DNA of 56,975 bases from Litorilinea aerophila (GTDB lineage Bacteria; Chloroflexota; Anaerolineae; Caldilineales; Caldilineaceae): positions 1 through 56,975 of the forward strand of contig NZ_VIGC02000036.1 of NCBI RefSeq assembly GCF_006569185.2, written 5' to 3'. Below the pieces are notes generated by a model. The model saw only the letters and a list, made by a program, of their open reading frames with translations, did not search any database and was not told the DNA's origin. A program made the translations under genes and the position numbers. Of the stretch, positions 15,859-25,352 are shown one piece after another. Within the stretch, counting starts at the first letter, position 1; the number at the start of each line of letters is the position of its first letter.

Positions 15859-18210
15859 CTACCCCTGCAGGGTGCCGTCCAGGCGGTAGCGCTGGCCGGC
15901 CCAGACGTCAAACTCCACCTCGTGGGGGCCGTAGCGCAGGCGGTGGCGCCCGTTGCGGGCGGCGTGGAGGGTCACCTCCACCAGCGCCCCATCCCGCCAG
16001 GCCAGGTCCACGGTGAGGCCGCCCCGGGCCCGCAGCCCCTGCACCGAGCCATTCCGCCAGTCGCCCGGCAAGGCCGGCAGCAGGTGGATCACCCCGGCAT
16101 GGCTCTGGAGCAGCATCTCGGCGATGCCCGCGGTGGCGCCGAAGTTGCCGTCGATCTGGAAGGGCGGGTGCGCGCAGAAGAGGTTGGGATAGACGCCGCC
16201 CCCCTCCAGGGCGACGCCCGTGGTGGTGGCCAGGTTCAGCATGTTGGCGATCATGCGGGCGGCGCGGTCGCCGTCCTCCAGCCGGGCCCAGAAGGCGATC
16301 TTCCAGGCCATGGACCAGCCGGTGCCGCCGTCGCCCCGCATCTCCAGGGAGCGGCGGGCCGCCGCCCACAGCTCCGGCGTCTCCCGGCGGGTGATCAGGG
16401 AGGCGGGGTGGAGGGCCAGCAGGTGGGAGGCGTGGCGATGGTGGTCGTCGGGGTCGTCCCAGTCCTGGAACCACTCCTGCAACTGACCATGACGGCCGAT
16501 CTGGAAAGGGTAGAGGCGGGCCAGCGCGTCCTGCAAGCGCTGGCGGAAGTCCCCGTCCACGTCCAGGATCTCCGCGGCGGCGCAGCAGTGGGTAAAGAGA
16601 TCCCGCATGAGGGCCATGTCCATGGTGGCGGCCATGCTCACGGCTGCCCGCTGGCCGTCTGGTGTGGTGAACTTGTTCTCCGGCGAGGTGGAGGGCGCGG
16701 TGACCAGGTGACTGTGGCCGTCCTCCAGGAGCCAATCCAGGCAAAACTGGGCCGCGCCCTTCATTAGCGGATAGGCGGTGTCCCGCAGGAAATCCAGGTC
16801 CAGCCCAAAGGCGTAGTGCTCCCACAGATGTTGGCAGAGCCACGGCCCGGCCATGGGCCAGCAGGCCCATACCGGGTCCCCCTCACCGTAGTTGCCCACC
16901 GGTGCGGACTGGCGCCAGAGGTCCGCGTTGTGGTGGGCCACCCAGCCGCTGCAGCCGTAGTTCACCCGGGCCGTCTCCTGGCCGTTGGCAGCCAGCTCGG
17001 CGATGAAGTCGAACAGGGGCGTGTGGCATTCGGCCAGGTTGGTCACCTCCGCCGGCCAGTAGTTCATCTGGGTGTTGATGTTGATGGTGTAGTTGGAGCT
17101 CCACGGCGGCCGCACCTGGTCGTTCCAGATGCCCTGGAGGTTGGCCGGTTGGGTCCCGGGCCGGGAGGAGGCGATGAGCAGGTAGCGGCCGAACTGGAAG
17201 AGCAGGGTGACCAGGTGGGGGTCGTGGTGGCGGTGGAAGCGTTGGATGCGCTCGTCGGTGGGCAGCGCGGCTGCCTCATTCTGGCCCAGGTCCAGGCTCA
17301 CCCGGCGGAAGAGGCGTCGATGGTCATCCATGTGGCGCTGGCGAAGCCCATCGTAGGGCTGGGCAATGGCCTGGGCCAGGGCCTGGCGGGCGGGCGGCTC
17401 CGGGTCGCGGCCATCCAGCCCTGGCGAACGCCGATAGCCGTTGAAGCTGGTAGCAGCGCTCACGTAGAGGGTGGCCGCGTCCGCGTCCATCACCCGGAGG
17501 ATGCCGGCCTCATCAGTCTGGACCTGCCCGCCCTCGGCCACCACCTGGAGGTAGACCACGAAGGTCATGCCTTCCCCAGGCTCGGTCTCCGCGTAGCGGA
17601 TGGGCTGGTCGCTGGGGCGGTAGTTGGGCTCCACATGTTCCGGCGCCTTGCCCCGCAGGGCCAGGGTATCGGCCGCCGGGGCGTCCACCGTGTGGCGCAA
17701 GGGGCTCTCCAGTCGGGCCACGAAGCGCAGATGGCCCGGCCGGTCACAGGTCAGGCGCAGGGCGATGACCCGGTCTGGTGCGCTGGCGAAGGCCTCGCGG
17801 GTGTAGGTCACCCCATCCACCACGTAGCTGGCCCGGGCCACGGCGGCGTCCAGGTCCAGCTCCCGGCGATAGGAGCGGACCCCATCCCCGTGGAGCAGGT
17901 GGACGTGGAGGTCGGCCATGGGCAGGTAGGACTGGGTGAAGGGTCCCTGGAGTTGGCGGGCCAGACGGTCGGCCTCTTCGTATTGGCCGGCGAAGACGGC
18001 CTGGCGCACCGCGGCCAGCGCGTCCCGGGCAGCCGGGTTGTTCCAGTCCCTGGGGCCGCCGGACCAGAGGGTATCCTCGTTCAACTGGAGGCGTTCCGAG
18101 GGCACACCGCCGAAGACCATCGCGGCCAGCCGTCCATTGCCGATGGGCAGCGCCTCGACCCACCGGGCGGCCGGCTGGCGATACCAGAGGCGAAGGTTTG
18201 GGTCTTGCAC
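15859..18210 (-). CDS. GH95 alpha-L-fucosidase family protein
   Basis: GH95 enzymes hydrolyse alpha-1,2-L-fucosides, and some members act on L-galactosides, by inversion. The 783-residue product has the family's N-terminal signature LRLWYRQPAARWVEALPIGN, then LNEDTLWSGGP and TININTQMNYWPAEVTNL, which holds the paired catalytic Asn residues. Near the end QIDGNFGATAGIAEML carries the expected catalytic Asp. I chose the GTG start because AAGGAG sits 7 nt upstream and the product then begins right at the conserved domain; the upstream in-frame ATGs add non-conserved residues. No signal peptide is seen, so it probably acts in the cytoplasm on imported oligosaccharides. Confidence 0.93.
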   Translation of the reverse strand: MQDPNLRLWYRQPAARWVEALPIGNGRLAAMVFGGVPSERLQLNEDTLWSGGPRDWNNPAARDALAAVRQAVFAGQYEEADRLARQLQGPFTQSYLPMADLHVHLLHGDGVRSYRRELDLDAAVARASYVVDGVTYTREAFASAPDRVIALRLTCDRPGHLRFVARLESPLRHTVDAPAADTLALRGKAPEHVEPNYRPSDQPIRYAETEPGEGMTFVVYLQVVAEGGQVQTDEAGILRVMDADAATLYVSAATSFNGYRRSPGLDGRDPEPPARQALAQAIAQPYDGLRQRHMDDHRRLFRRVSLDLGQNEAAALPTDERIQRFHRHHDPHLVTLLFQFGRYLLIASSRPGTQPANLQGIWNDQVRPPWSSNYTININTQMNYWPAEVTNLAECHTPLFDFIAELAANGQETARVNYGCSGWVAHHNADLWRQSAPVGNYGEGDPVWACWPMAGPWLCQHLWEHYAFGLDLDFLRDTAYPLMKGAAQFCLDWLLEDGHSHLVTAPSTSPENKFTTPDGQRAAVSMAATMDMALMRDLFTHCCAAAEILDVDGDFRQRLQDALARLYPFQIGRHGQLQEWFQDWDDPDDHHRHASHLLALHPASLITRRETPELWAAARRSLEMRGDGGTGWSMAWKIAFWARLEDGDRAARMIANMLNLATTTGVALEGGGVYPNLFCAHPPFQIDGNFGATAGIAEMLLQSHAGVIHLLPALPGDWRNGSVQGLRARGGLTVDLAWRDGALVEVTLHAARNGRHRLRYGPHEVEFDVWAGQRYRLDGTLQG

Positions 18211-18599
18211 GGACAGACTCCTTGCGGTCGGGAAATGAAGGCTGGAGGTTGTGGGGATCATTGTACACGATCTGGCCGAGGGCCCCAACCGGAGCGGGTT
18301 CAAGGGTATGATTCAGGGGCACCGGTCGGCCGGTAGGGACAGGGACCCAGAGGACTCCCCGTGCCTGTGACGGGCGCAGCAAGCAGCGCTCCTACAACGG
18401 CGTCCGATGGACGAACCCCGACGATCTTGAACTATACCCCGCCCAGCCGCCCGCCCAGCATGCTTGTTTGCCCCAAACAGCAGAAATCGTTATACTGGGC
18501 CCAACCAATCTTTAGCCATCTTGGGCAAACTACACCTCGATGGTTCGTTGTCTGCCGTTCACCCTCTCCTTCCTCACCGGTACCTGAGAGAGCAAGACC
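18211..18599. other. Divergent 389-bp intergenic region between GH95 and the defence operon
   Basis: This gap separates the minus-strand GH95 gene from the plus-strand DUF499 gene. It holds the second copy of the 25-nt dispersed repeat (18371-18395, two mismatches from the copy at 15821-15845), a good plus-strand promoter (18468-18496) and a leader of about 100 nt before DUF499. No small gene is convincing here. Confidence 0.7.
18468..18496 (+). promoter_or_regulatory. Sigma-70-like promoter of the DUF499 defence operon
   Basis: TTGCCC (18468-18473) and TATACT (18491-18496) are separated by exactly 17 bp, close to consensus, on the coding strand of the downstream operon. Transcription would begin near 18503, leaving a leader of about 100 nt. 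Confidence 0.65.
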
Positions 18600-21500
18600 A
18601 TGATGAAATCTCTGTACGACCTGTGCATCCCCCGGCCCACGATCTTCGATCCCCAGAAGCGGGACACAGTGCTCGACCTGCGCGATCTGGTTGAAGGGAC
18701 CATCGACCCGGCCCAGTTCTTCGAGGAGAACTACATCACCGAGGGAATGCGCGTCCTGCTGGAACATGCCTTCCGGCGACTCGAGGGCAAATCCGACCAG
18801 GGCATCTTCAAGCTCAAGCAGGCCATGGGTGGCGGCAAAACCCACAACCTGCTGGCTTTGGGGCTTCTGGCCCGCCATCCCGAATACCGGGATCCGGTGA
18901 TGGGGACGTTCTATCACCCCGACCCTGACCTGGGACCGGTGCAGGTCATTGCCTTCAGCGGACGTGAGGTGGACTACCCCTATGGCCTGTGGGGCGCCCT
19001 GGCCGAACAGATGGGCAAACTGGACCACTTCCAAGATCACTACAAGCCCCTCCGCGCGCCGGGCCAGAAGGCCTGGGAATCCCTCTTCGCCGGCAAGACC
19101 GTGCTCATCCTCTTGGACGAGCTGCCGCCCTACTTCCAGTACGCCCGTTCGGTGGCCATCGGCAATTCGGACTTGGCCGAGGTGACGGCAACCGCTCTCT
19201 CCAATCTCCTGGTGGCCATCGGGCGGCCGGCCTGCGAACGGGTGTGCCTGGTGTTGACCGACCTGGCCTCGTCCTATGAACGGGGCAGCGCCCAGATCGC
19301 GGATGTGCTGCGGGACGTGGAGAACGAAACCCACCGCAGCGCCATGACCCTGGAGCCGGTACGGCTGAACTCGGATGAACTCTATCACATCCTGCGCAAG
19401 CGCATCTTCCAGGCCTGGCCCGATGAGGCCACCATCGAGCAGGTGGCCCAAGGCTACGCGGAGGCCCTGCGCAAGGCCCGCCAGATGGACTTGACCGGCG
19501 AGTCGCCCGAGGAGTTCGCGTCCCAGGTTGTGTCCTCCTACCCCTTCCATCCGGGCATCCGGGACCTCTATGCCCGCTTTCGGGAAAATCCCGGCTTCCA
19601 GCAGACCCGGGGGCTGATTCGCCTCATGCGTATGGTGGCCGCCCGCCTCTGGAACACCGGGCTGGCCAAGCGCAAGTATCTGATCGCCGCCCACGACCTG
19701 GACCTGAACGACCAGGAGATCCGGGCCGAGATCAACCAGATCAACAGCACCCTGGAAAACGCCATCGCCCACGACATCGCTTCCGAGGGCACTGCGGTGG
19801 CAGAAAAGCTGGACGCGGAGTTGGGATCCACCGACGCGACCGACGCGGCCAAGCTCATCTTCATGGCGTCCTTGGCCAACGTGCCCAACGCGGTCCTGGG
19901 TCTCTCCATTCCCGAGATCGTGGCCTATCTGTGCGAGCCGGGTCGGGACATCTCCCGCCTCAAGGTGGATGTGCTGGACCGATTGGCCACCCAGGCCTGG
20001 TACCTCCACAGCACCCGGGATGGCAAGCTCTACTTCCGCCATATCCAGAACCTGAACGCCAAGCTGGAATCCCTGGTCAAAGCCTATGTGCCCGACCAGG
20101 CCCTGCAGGAACTGCGCGACCGGCTGAAGGAGATCTTCCAGCCCCAGACCGGTTGGTGTTACCAGCGCATCCTGGTCCTTCCCGCCATGGACGAGATCGA
20201 GCTGGAACAGGACCGGGTGACCCTGGTCGTTGTGGAGCCCTACGCCGGCGGCCAGGGGTTGCGCCCGGAGTTGCTCCGGTTCTACGAGGACACCCCCTGG
20301 AAGAATCGGATCGGCATCCTGACGGGATCCCGCAACACCTACGCCCTGCTCATCGACGTGGGCAAACGTCTGAAGGCCATCCAGCACATCCTGGAAGAGC
20401 TGCGCGCGGAGGGCACGCCCGATAGCGATCCCCAAATGGTCCAGGCCCGGGATCTGGCCGACCGGGTGCGTCAGACCTTCCACTCGGCCGTCCGCGAGAC
20501 CTTTACCAACCTCTGGTACCCCATCGCCAACGGCCTGATGGGCGCGGGTTTCCTCATGCGTTTCGAGGGCAACCGCTACGACGGAGAGGACCAGATCACC
20601 GCCCTGCTCAAGGAGAAGATGAAGTTCATCGACCGGGTCTCGGGGGACAATTTCCGCAAGATGGTGGAGATGCGGCTCTTCACCCAGCAGAGCATGAAGT
20701 GGGGCGAGATCAAGCGTCGCGCGGCCACCACACCGGCCTGGCCCTGGCACCGGCCCGATGCCCTGGATCGCCTCAAGGACGAATGCCTCTACAAGGACCT
20801 GTGGCGGGAGGAGGGCGGCTTCATCAACAAGGGGCCGTTCCCCCAGCCCAAGACCACCGTTTCCATCCAGGAGCTGAGCCGGGACGACGATACCGGCGAG
20901 GTGCGCCTGCGGGTGAAGCCGGTCCACGGCGACACCATCTACTGGGATGTGGGCGCGGAGGCCACCACCGCCTCGGCCCGCCTGGAGGGCAACGAGCTGA
21001 CCACCCGGGAACTGCGGCTTTCCTTCCTGTGCGTGGACTCCACCGGCGTGCACGAGACCGGCGACCCGGTGACCTGGACCAATCGCATCACCCTGAAGTA
21101 TCGCATCTTCCAGGACGGCGCAGACAAGCGCATGGAGCTGCAGGCAGCGCCCCCGGCCGCCATCCGCTACACCACCGACGGCTCGGATCCCAAACACCTG
21201 GGCGCGGCCTACGACGGCCCCTTCATCATTCCCCGGGGTGCGCCCCTGGTCCTGGCCTACGCGGAGCGGGACGGCATCGGCTCGGAGGTGTTGCGGGTGC
21301 CCATCGACTGGGAACGGGACGAGGACGTGAAGATCGATCCCGTGCTCCCCGCGGTGCTGCGGCGTCGCCTGAGCTTCCAGACCACCCAGGAGACCTACCA
21401 GGCCCTGGAGATCTGGAAACGCTACCGGGCCCAACCGGCCGGACCCACCGTCACCATCGACGGCGGCTCGTCCCAGGAGTGGGTGGAGCTTACCACCCAC

Positions 21501-21680
21501 GAGAACAAGATCCTGGAGGTGCCGGCCCTGCGCACACTGCTGGACGCCCTGCGCGACATCCAACGGGAAGGCCAGGTCAAGCTGGAGGTGACGGCACTGC
21601 ATTTCCCCACCGGCCAGGACCTGTTGGACTGGGTGGCCCACGTGCGCACCGATCTGCAGCCCGGAGAGGTGCGCCAATGA
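18600..21680 (+). CDS. DUF499 (COG1483-type) AAA ATPase, first gene of the defence operon
   Basis: This 1026-residue protein matches DUF499 ATPases found in defence islands and distantly related to BREX BrxC/PglY. The Walker A motif GGGKT is at 77-81 and the Walker B motif LLDEL at 171-175. The N-terminus MKSLYDLCIPRPTIFDP is characteristic. Near residues 860-900, IRYTTDGSDPKHLG followed by PRGAP resembles a chitobiase C-terminal-type beta-sandwich, odd for an intracellular ATPase. Two adjacent ATGs could start it. The stop overlaps the next start by ATGA, so the genes are translationally coupled. It probably powers DNA recognition or remodelling for the methylase and helicase encoded downstream. 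That role is inference. Confidence 0.88.
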   Translation: MMKSLYDLCIPRPTIFDPQKRDTVLDLRDLVEGTIDPAQFFEENYITEGMRVLLEHAFRRLEGKSDQGIFKLKQAMGGGKTHNLLALGLLARHPEYRDPVMGTFYHPDPDLGPVQVIAFSGREVDYPYGLWGALAEQMGKLDHFQDHYKPLRAPGQKAWESLFAGKTVLILLDELPPYFQYARSVAIGNSDLAEVTATALSNLLVAIGRPACERVCLVLTDLASSYERGSAQIADVLRDVENETHRSAMTLEPVRLNSDELYHILRKRIFQAWPDEATIEQVAQGYAEALRKARQMDLTGESPEEFASQVVSSYPFHPGIRDLYARFRENPGFQQTRGLIRLMRMVAARLWNTGLAKRKYLIAAHDLDLNDQEIRAEINQINSTLENAIAHDIASEGTAVAEKLDAELGSTDATDAAKLIFMASLANVPNAVLGLSIPEIVAYLCEPGRDISRLKVDVLDRLATQAWYLHSTRDGKLYFRHIQNLNAKLESLVKAYVPDQALQELRDRLKEIFQPQTGWCYQRILVLPAMDEIELEQDRVTLVVVEPYAGGQGLRPELLRFYEDTPWKNRIGILTGSRNTYALLIDVGKRLKAIQHILEELRAEGTPDSDPQMVQARDLADRVRQTFHSAVRETFTNLWYPIANGLMGAGFLMRFEGNRYDGEDQITALLKEKMKFIDRVSGDNFRKMVEMRLFTQQSMKWGEIKRRAATTPAWPWHRPDALDRLKDECLYKDLWREEGGFINKGPFPQPKTTVSIQELSRDDDTGEVRLRVKPVHGDTIYWDVGAEATTASARLEGNELTTRELRLSFLCVDSTGVHETGDPVTWTNRITLKYRIFQDGADKRMELQAAPPAAIRYTTDGSDPKHLGAAYDGPFIIPRGAPLVLAYAERDGIGSEVLRVPIDWERDEDVKIDPVLPAVLRRRLSFQTTQETYQALEIWKRYRAQPAGPTVTIDGGSSQEWVELTTHENKILEVPALRTLLDALRDIQREGQVKLEVTALHFPTGQDLLDWVAHVRTDLQPGEVRQ

Positions 21681-22390
21681 GTGGCTCCACCACCACGGTC
21701 AACCCCTGGACCCTGGTGGCCCGCTCCTTTGGCTTCGACCCGGAGGAGAGCCGCCACCACTTTGTGGTCTACATCCCCCGAGGCGCACAGCGCGAGATCC
21801 AGATCAGCGAACACCTGAGCTGGGACGAGCGGACCGGTTCCAGCCCGGTGACCACCGGCCAGGCGCCGGACGGCCAGATCCGGGCGGTGTTGGCCCGGCC
21901 CAAGTGGGACGCCATCGCGGACGTGGTGCGGGTGGAGTTCAACCGCCGCCTGAAGCGCATGGGCCTGCGCACCGGAAGCTGGCGCCTGGGGCCCAACCTG
22001 GTGCGCCGGGAGATGGGCAAGGAGCTGGTGCTCCTGGTCTGGGCCATCGAGGACGCGGACCCGAGCCTGATCCCCAACGCGATCGCCAACTGGCAGGGCC
22101 TCTACCCCGAGGAGCGCTGGTGGCTCTACACCCAGACCGCGGCCGCCACCGGCCACGGCCTCAACGATCGGGGCAAGGGGTGGCGCAAGGCCGTCCGCTA
22201 CGCGTTGACCGAAAACCCGGTGACCACCGATTCGGTGGCCCGGCCCACCATGCCCGAGTTCTACCGCCGGGCCGAGGCCGGCCCCCAGGCCCATTTCCTG
22301 CTGGAACGGGATGCGCCCCCCGACGACCTGGACGCGGATCTGCTCGAGCCAGACCCTGATCTGACGCAAGACGAGGAGGACGACCGATGA
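21677..22390 (+). CDS. DUF3780 protein of the defence operon
   Basis: The 237-residue product matches the small DUF3780 family that accompanies DUF499 and DUF1156 genes. It opens with TLVARSFGFDPEESRHHFVVYIP and has an aromatic-rich middle segment (GLYPEERWWLYTQT). The C-terminal 30 residues are strongly acidic (LDADLLEPDPDLTQDEEDD). It overlaps both neighbours by ATGA, so it is coupled to them. Its biochemical role is not known to me. A scaffold or specificity factor would fit its constant association with the methylase. Confidence 0.85.
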   Translation: MSGSTTTVNPWTLVARSFGFDPEESRHHFVVYIPRGAQREIQISEHLSWDERTGSSPVTTGQAPDGQIRAVLARPKWDAIADVVRVEFNRRLKRMGLRTGSWRLGPNLVRREMGKELVLLVWAIEDADPSLIPNAIANWQGLYPEERWWLYTQTAAATGHGLNDRGKGWRKAVRYALTENPVTTDSVARPTMPEFYRRAEAGPQAHFLLERDAPPDDLDADLLEPDPDLTQDEEDDR

Positions 22391-25332
22391 CCCCCGAACC
22401 CCTGCCCACCCGAACCGCCGCCGGGCCGGCCCCGGATTGGGCCCAACGGCCCACCTTCATCGAAACCCAATTCCCCGTGGCCAAGCTGAGCGCCGAAGCC
22501 TACAAGGAACGCAGCGCCGGTGCGAGCCAGACGCTGACCGGGCTGGGCAAATGGTGGGGGCGCAAGCCCCTGGTGCTGGTGCGCGCCGTCCTGCTGGGGT
22601 TGCTCCTGCCCACCACGGATGACCCCAAAAAGGACATGGAGATCTTCCTGAAGCTGATGACCATGGACGACGCGGGGCTTTGGCGGCGCAAGGACAAGAA
22701 CATCCCCGGCAAAGCCCTGCTGGCGGAACTGAGCAACATGCCCCCCTCGGTGCGCCGCCGCTTTGCCGAACAGGACAAAGCAGGCAACTGGACGCTGAAA
22801 CGCCTCTCCCGCGAAGAACGCGAAGAACTGCAACGGCTGGTCTTCGCGCGCCTGCCCTACGCCGAAAAACTGCGCTACTGCCGCCGCCCGGAGCAGATCG
22901 AAGGCCCCGCGCCCGACGCCTGGAACGAGATCAACGCCCACCTGGGCACCCACGCCCACAGCCTGCCCGAACTGGTGCAGGAACTGGGCGCACGCCGCTT
23001 CGGGCACCGCCCGCGCGTCGGCGACGCCTTTTGCGGCGGCGGCAGTGTGCCCTTTGAAGCCGCCCGCCTCGGCTGCGACGTCTACGCATCCGACCTGAAC
23101 CCCGTGGCCGCCCTGCTCACCTGGGCTGCGCTCCACATCGTCGGCGGCGGGGAAGACGTGGCCGAACAGGTACGCCGGGCGCAGGAAGAAGTCTTCCGCG
23201 CCGTGGACGAGCAGATCACCGCCTGGGGCATCGAGCACAACGAGCAGGGCTGGCGCGCCGACGCCTACCTCTACTGCACAGAAGCCCGTTGCCCCGAATG
23301 CGGCTGGCTGGTGCCGCTCGCCCCCAACTGGGTGATTGCCGAAAAGTACCACGTGGTTGCCGAACTGGTGCCGGATGAAGCCCACCGCCGCTTCGAGATT
23401 GAAATCCACGAAGGCGTGAGCGAGGCACGGATGAAAGCCGCCAAAGCCGCCGGCACGGTCAAGAACTCCCGCCTGCACTGCCCCCACTGCGGCGTGGACA
23501 CCCCCATGGACGTGGTGCGGCGCAACTTGCGGATGTGGGAAAACGACGACCTGGTACCCCGCCCCGACGACGTGTTCCAGGAACGGCTTTACTGCATCCG
23601 CTGGGTGGAAACCTGGGTGGACGAGCAGGGGCGCGAGCAGACCCGCCGCCACTACCGCGCGCCCACGCCCGCTGACCTGGCGCGTGAAGCCAAGGTGCTG
23701 GCGCTCCTGCGTGAACGCTTCCACGAATGGCAGGCGAAAGGCTACATTCCCAGCCGCCCCATCGCACCGGGAGACAAAACTGACGAACCCATCCGCACAC
23801 GCGGCTGGACCTACTGGCATCACCTCTTCACGCCGCGGCAGTTGTTGGTGCATGGGTTATTTTTAGCAACAGCATTCAGAAACCATAAATTTGGACCAGA
23901 AGCATCAGTTGGCATCCTTTTGTCTGTGGGTTATGCAGCAAATTGGAATTCTAGATTGTCTCAATGGATTCCTAATATCGCACGCAGTGGTGGCATAGGT
24001 TCGATCGCACAAAGTTTCTACAATCAGGCCTTGAACACTTTTTATAACTATGGTGTGCGGCCGACAGTTCCTTTAGGTGGTTCCCTGTGTCGCAATTGGT
24101 CTGGCTACAGCATTTTAACTGAAAAGGTTGTTTTTCCATCAGATGCTAGCAACCAAACAGTAGAATGTTCTTTCTGGATCACCGACCCGCCTTACGCCGA
24201 CGCGATCAACTACCACGAGTTGAGCGAGTTCTTCCTGGCCTGGTACGAAAAGCACCTGCCCCGCCTCTTCCCCGACTGGTACGCGGATTCCAAGCGCGCC
24301 CTAGCCATCCGCGGCGACGACCCGGTCGCCTTCCGCCAGAGCATGGTGCAAGCCTACCGCAACCTGACCGAGCACATGCCCGACGACGGTATGCAGGTGG
24401 TCATGTTCACCCACCAGGACGCCGCCGTCTGGGCCGACCTGTCCATGATCCTCTGGGCGGCCGGCCTGCGCGTCACCGCGGCCTGGACCATCGCCACCGA
24501 AACCGACACCGCCATGCGGGAGGGTAACTACGTGCAGGGCACCGTCCTGCTGGTCTGCCGCAAGCGCACCGACCAGGCGCCTCTCTTCCTCTACGAGGTG
24601 GCCCCCCTCATGGAACAGGAGGTACGCCGTCAACTGGACACCATGGCCGCGCTGGACAACGCCAGCGAGCCCCACTTCGGCGACGCGGACTACCAGTTGG
24701 CCGCCTACGCCGCGGCCCTGCGGGTGCTCACCGCCCAGCCCATCGAGGACATCGACCCGGCCCGAGAGATCCGCCGGGTGCGCGGGCCGGACGAGGAGAA
24801 TCCGGTGGAGACCCTCATCCGCCAGGCGGTCAAGATCGCCTGCGATCATTTGGTGCCCCACGGCCTGGACGCGACCCGGTGGAAACGGCTGGATCCCATG
24901 GAGCGCTTCTACCTGAAAGCCCTGGAGGTGGAATCCCACGGCGAGTACCGCAACGGCGTCTACCAGGAGCTGGCCCGGGGCTTCGGCGCGGTGGACTACA
25001 CCCAGTTCCTGGCCGACAGCAAGGCCAACCAGACCCGGGTCAAGACGGCCTCTGAGTTCGGCCGCCAGGGTCTTCGCTCGGATGGCTTCGGCAACACCCT
25101 GCTGCGACAGGTGCTCTTCGCGGTCTACCTGGCCGTGAAGGAGGACGACCCCCGGGCCGGCTTCAACTATCTCAAGACGGAGTTGAGCAACTACTGGGAA
25201 GTGCGGGAGCGGCTGCTCATGCTGTTGGACTACCTGGCCGGCCTGCGGCAGGTCTCCCACATGACCCACTGGCGTAAGGACGCAGAGGCAGCCCACATGG
25301 TGGCGACCCTGGTGCGCAACGATCATCTCTAG
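22387..25332 (+). CDS. DUF1156 (COG1743-type) adenine-specific DNA methylase
   Basis: The 981-residue product has the DUF1156 N-terminus (FIETQFPVAKLSAEAYKER), the SAM-binding motif DAFCGGGSVPFEAA near residue 213 and the catalytic DPPY at 600-603. This fits N6-adenine or N4-cytosine methylation. Two CPxC pairs (CPECG and CPHCG) between them look like a zinc ribbon. It probably marks host DNA as self for the system. From about residue 489 to 595 the DNA is abruptly AT-rich: two full lines inside count 42-43% GC, and flanking lines 60-65%. The frame stays open, so this is an inserted or exchanged segment and not decay. Confidence 0.9.
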   Translation: MTPEPLPTRTAAGPAPDWAQRPTFIETQFPVAKLSAEAYKERSAGASQTLTGLGKWWGRKPLVLVRAVLLGLLLPTTDDPKKDMEIFLKLMTMDDAGLWRRKDKNIPGKALLAELSNMPPSVRRRFAEQDKAGNWTLKRLSREEREELQRLVFARLPYAEKLRYCRRPEQIEGPAPDAWNEINAHLGTHAHSLPELVQELGARRFGHRPRVGDAFCGGGSVPFEAARLGCDVYASDLNPVAALLTWAALHIVGGGEDVAEQVRRAQEEVFRAVDEQITAWGIEHNEQGWRADAYLYCTEARCPECGWLVPLAPNWVIAEKYHVVAELVPDEAHRRFEIEIHEGVSEARMKAAKAAGTVKNSRLHCPHCGVDTPMDVVRRNLRMWENDDLVPRPDDVFQERLYCIRWVETWVDEQGREQTRRHYRAPTPADLAREAKVLALLRERFHEWQAKGYIPSRPIAPGDKTDEPIRTRGWTYWHHLFTPRQLLVHGLFLATAFRNHKFGPEASVGILLSVGYAANWNSRLSQWIPNIARSGGIGSIAQSFYNQALNTFYNYGVRPTVPLGGSLCRNWSGYSILTEKVVFPSDASNQTVECSFWITDPPYADAINYHELSEFFLAWYEKHLPRLFPDWYADSKRALAIRGDDPVAFRQSMVQAYRNLTEHMPDDGMQVVMFTHQDAAVWADLSMILWAAGLRVTAAWTIATETDTAMREGNYVQGTVLLVCRKRTDQAPLFLYEVAPLMEQEVRRQLDTMAALDNASEPHFGDADYQLAAYAAALRVLTAQPIEDIDPAREIRRVRGPDEENPVETLIRQAVKIACDHLVPHGLDATRWKRLDPMERFYLKALEVESHGEYRNGVYQELARGFGAVDYTQFLADSKANQTRVKTASEFGRQGLRSDGFGNTLLRQVLFAVYLAVKEDDPRAGFNYLKTELSNYWEVRERLLMLLDYLAGLRQVSHMTHWRKDAEAAHMVATLVRNDHL

Positions 25333-25352
25333 TCCAAAGCTTCCTAGATCCC

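Noticed and set aside
20699-21676. Upstream extension of the DUF3780 frame through DUF499
   Set aside because: The extension is low-complexity shadow of the DUF499 gene. The ATG at 21677 has the ATGA overlap and the family start.
21422-23853. Long minus-strand open frames opposite the defence operon
   Set aside because: High GC leaves the antisense frames open. The products are Gly, Val and His-rich and match no family, and the plus-strand genes have clear motifs.
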